Assembly: GCA_024196135.1 (NCBI GenBank)
Contig: JAMQCK010001003.1
Coordinates: 1-13,155 of the forward strand
Source: Pleurotus ostreatus/Saccharomyces cerevisiae fusant
Taxonomy: Eukaryota > Opisthokonta
Length of the DNA: 13,155 nucleotides
Direction of reading: 5' to 3'
Shown in pieces: positions 12,760-13,155 of the stretch. How positions within the stretch are numbered: position 1 is the first letter of the stretch; each line of letters begins with the position of its first letter. The position numbers were made by a program, and so were the translations under genes. The notes below the pieces were generated by a model, which searched no databases, had not been told where the DNA came from, and saw only the letters and a list, made by a program, of their open reading frames with translations.

Positions 12760-13155
12760 TGTGGAGAACCTTATATCGGGCATCCTCGGCGAGACCGCAC
12801 GGTCAGAGGTGAGGACTTGAGCGAGTCTTTTATGTACTTTTACTATTCGAACTGCGAGGCCACGCGCGATCCCCGTGATCGCACGCGACCTCATATGTCA
12901 CGCGCATGTATACGTAGTCACAGACACGAGTTGAACACGCATCCTTTTTTACCATCATCATCTTTTCCCTCGCAGCTCGGCCGGAGGCCTCGCAGCTAAG
13001 AGAACGGTTGGCAGGCTAGGACCGCCTCCGTAGATACAGTCGAGGAATCCAGGATTGCCGGTGACCTCCTGTATCGCCTCGCCAGCAGGCGACCACTCCG
13101 CGTCGACGCTTTACGCCTCCGTGAGAGAGCCCTCCCGGAGCCCCAGGTCTCCACA
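12760..13155 (+). repeat. 3' long terminal repeat (396 bp)
   Basis: Copy of 1419-1813 with A instead of T at 12805 and six instead of five T at 12945-12950. It begins TGTGGAGA and ends TCTCCACA on the last base of the window. It would supply the polyadenylation signals of the element transcript. No canonical AATAAA is present, which is common in fungi. Confidence 0.96.

Larger units (their letters stand above)
1419..13155 (+). mobile_element. Ty3/gypsy chromovirus LTR retrotransposon with an extra ORF
   Basis: An 11.7-kb element bounded by direct LTRs that begin TGTGGAGA and end TCTCCACA, an 8-base perfect terminal inverted repeat containing the usual TG...CA. Between the LTRs lie a Gag-Pol frame with domain order protease, reverse transcriptase, RNase H, integrase and chromodomain, then a second long ORF, then a polypurine tract. 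Integrase downstream of RNase H is the Ty3/gypsy order and excludes Ty1/copia. The C-terminal chromodomain places it among the chromoviruses. The two LTRs differ by one substitution (T at 1464, A at 12805) and one T in a homopolymer (five T at 1604-1608, six at 12945-12950). No stop codon or frameshift interrupts either ORF. The target-site duplication cannot be seen because the window ends with the element. Confidence 0.96.

Overview
The window is dominated by one nearly complete, apparently intact LTR retrotransposon of the Ty3/gypsy (Metaviridae) chromovirus type. It lies at the right-hand end of the window in GC-rich, CpG-rich DNA. The polymerase and integrase motifs, the C-terminal chromodomain, the large single Gag-Pol frame and the very high GC content fit a filamentous fungus, most likely a basidiomycete. 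That host call is an inference from element type and composition, because no host gene is identifiable.

Layout. Positions 1-1418 are flanking DNA: very GC-rich up to about 960, then less so, with a few promoter-like motifs but no gene I can support. The element occupies 1419-13155 (11,737 bp). The 5' LTR is 1419-1813 (395 bp) and the 3' LTR is 12760-13155 (396 bp). They differ by one base substitution and one extra T, and both begin TGTGGAGA and end TCTCCACA. The window ends exactly on the last base of the 3' LTR, so the target-site duplication cannot be checked.

After the 5' LTR comes an ATG-free leader. A single Gag-Pol reading frame follows (first ATG at 2071, stop at 9640-9642; 2,523 aa). 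In order it carries a long charged Gag N-terminus, a basic patch, a 14-Asp run, a capsid-like region, a CCHC zinc knuckle, a retropepsin-like protease with DSC in place of DTG/DSG, a long linker with a three-copy MP(D/E)T motif, reverse transcriptase (YIDD), RNase H with a 60-residue insert, integrase (HHCC, D-x59-D-x35-E), a GPY/F module and a chromodomain with an intact aromatic cage.

The most interesting part is a second large sense-strand ORF (ORF2) in the position where retroviruses carry env. It is open from 9597, and its best start is an ATG at 9930 in a CACCATGG context, giving 933 aa up to 12731. I do not recognise its function. It has no obvious signal peptide or transmembrane segment, and a Ser/Arg-rich linker separates two larger folded-looking halves. 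A TATA-like AT-rich patch at 9745-9768, followed by an ATG-free stretch up to 9930, suggests its own internal promoter. A polypurine tract at 12746-12756 sits just before the 3' LTR. Near-identical LTRs and two uninterrupted ORFs point to a recent insertion that may still be competent to move.
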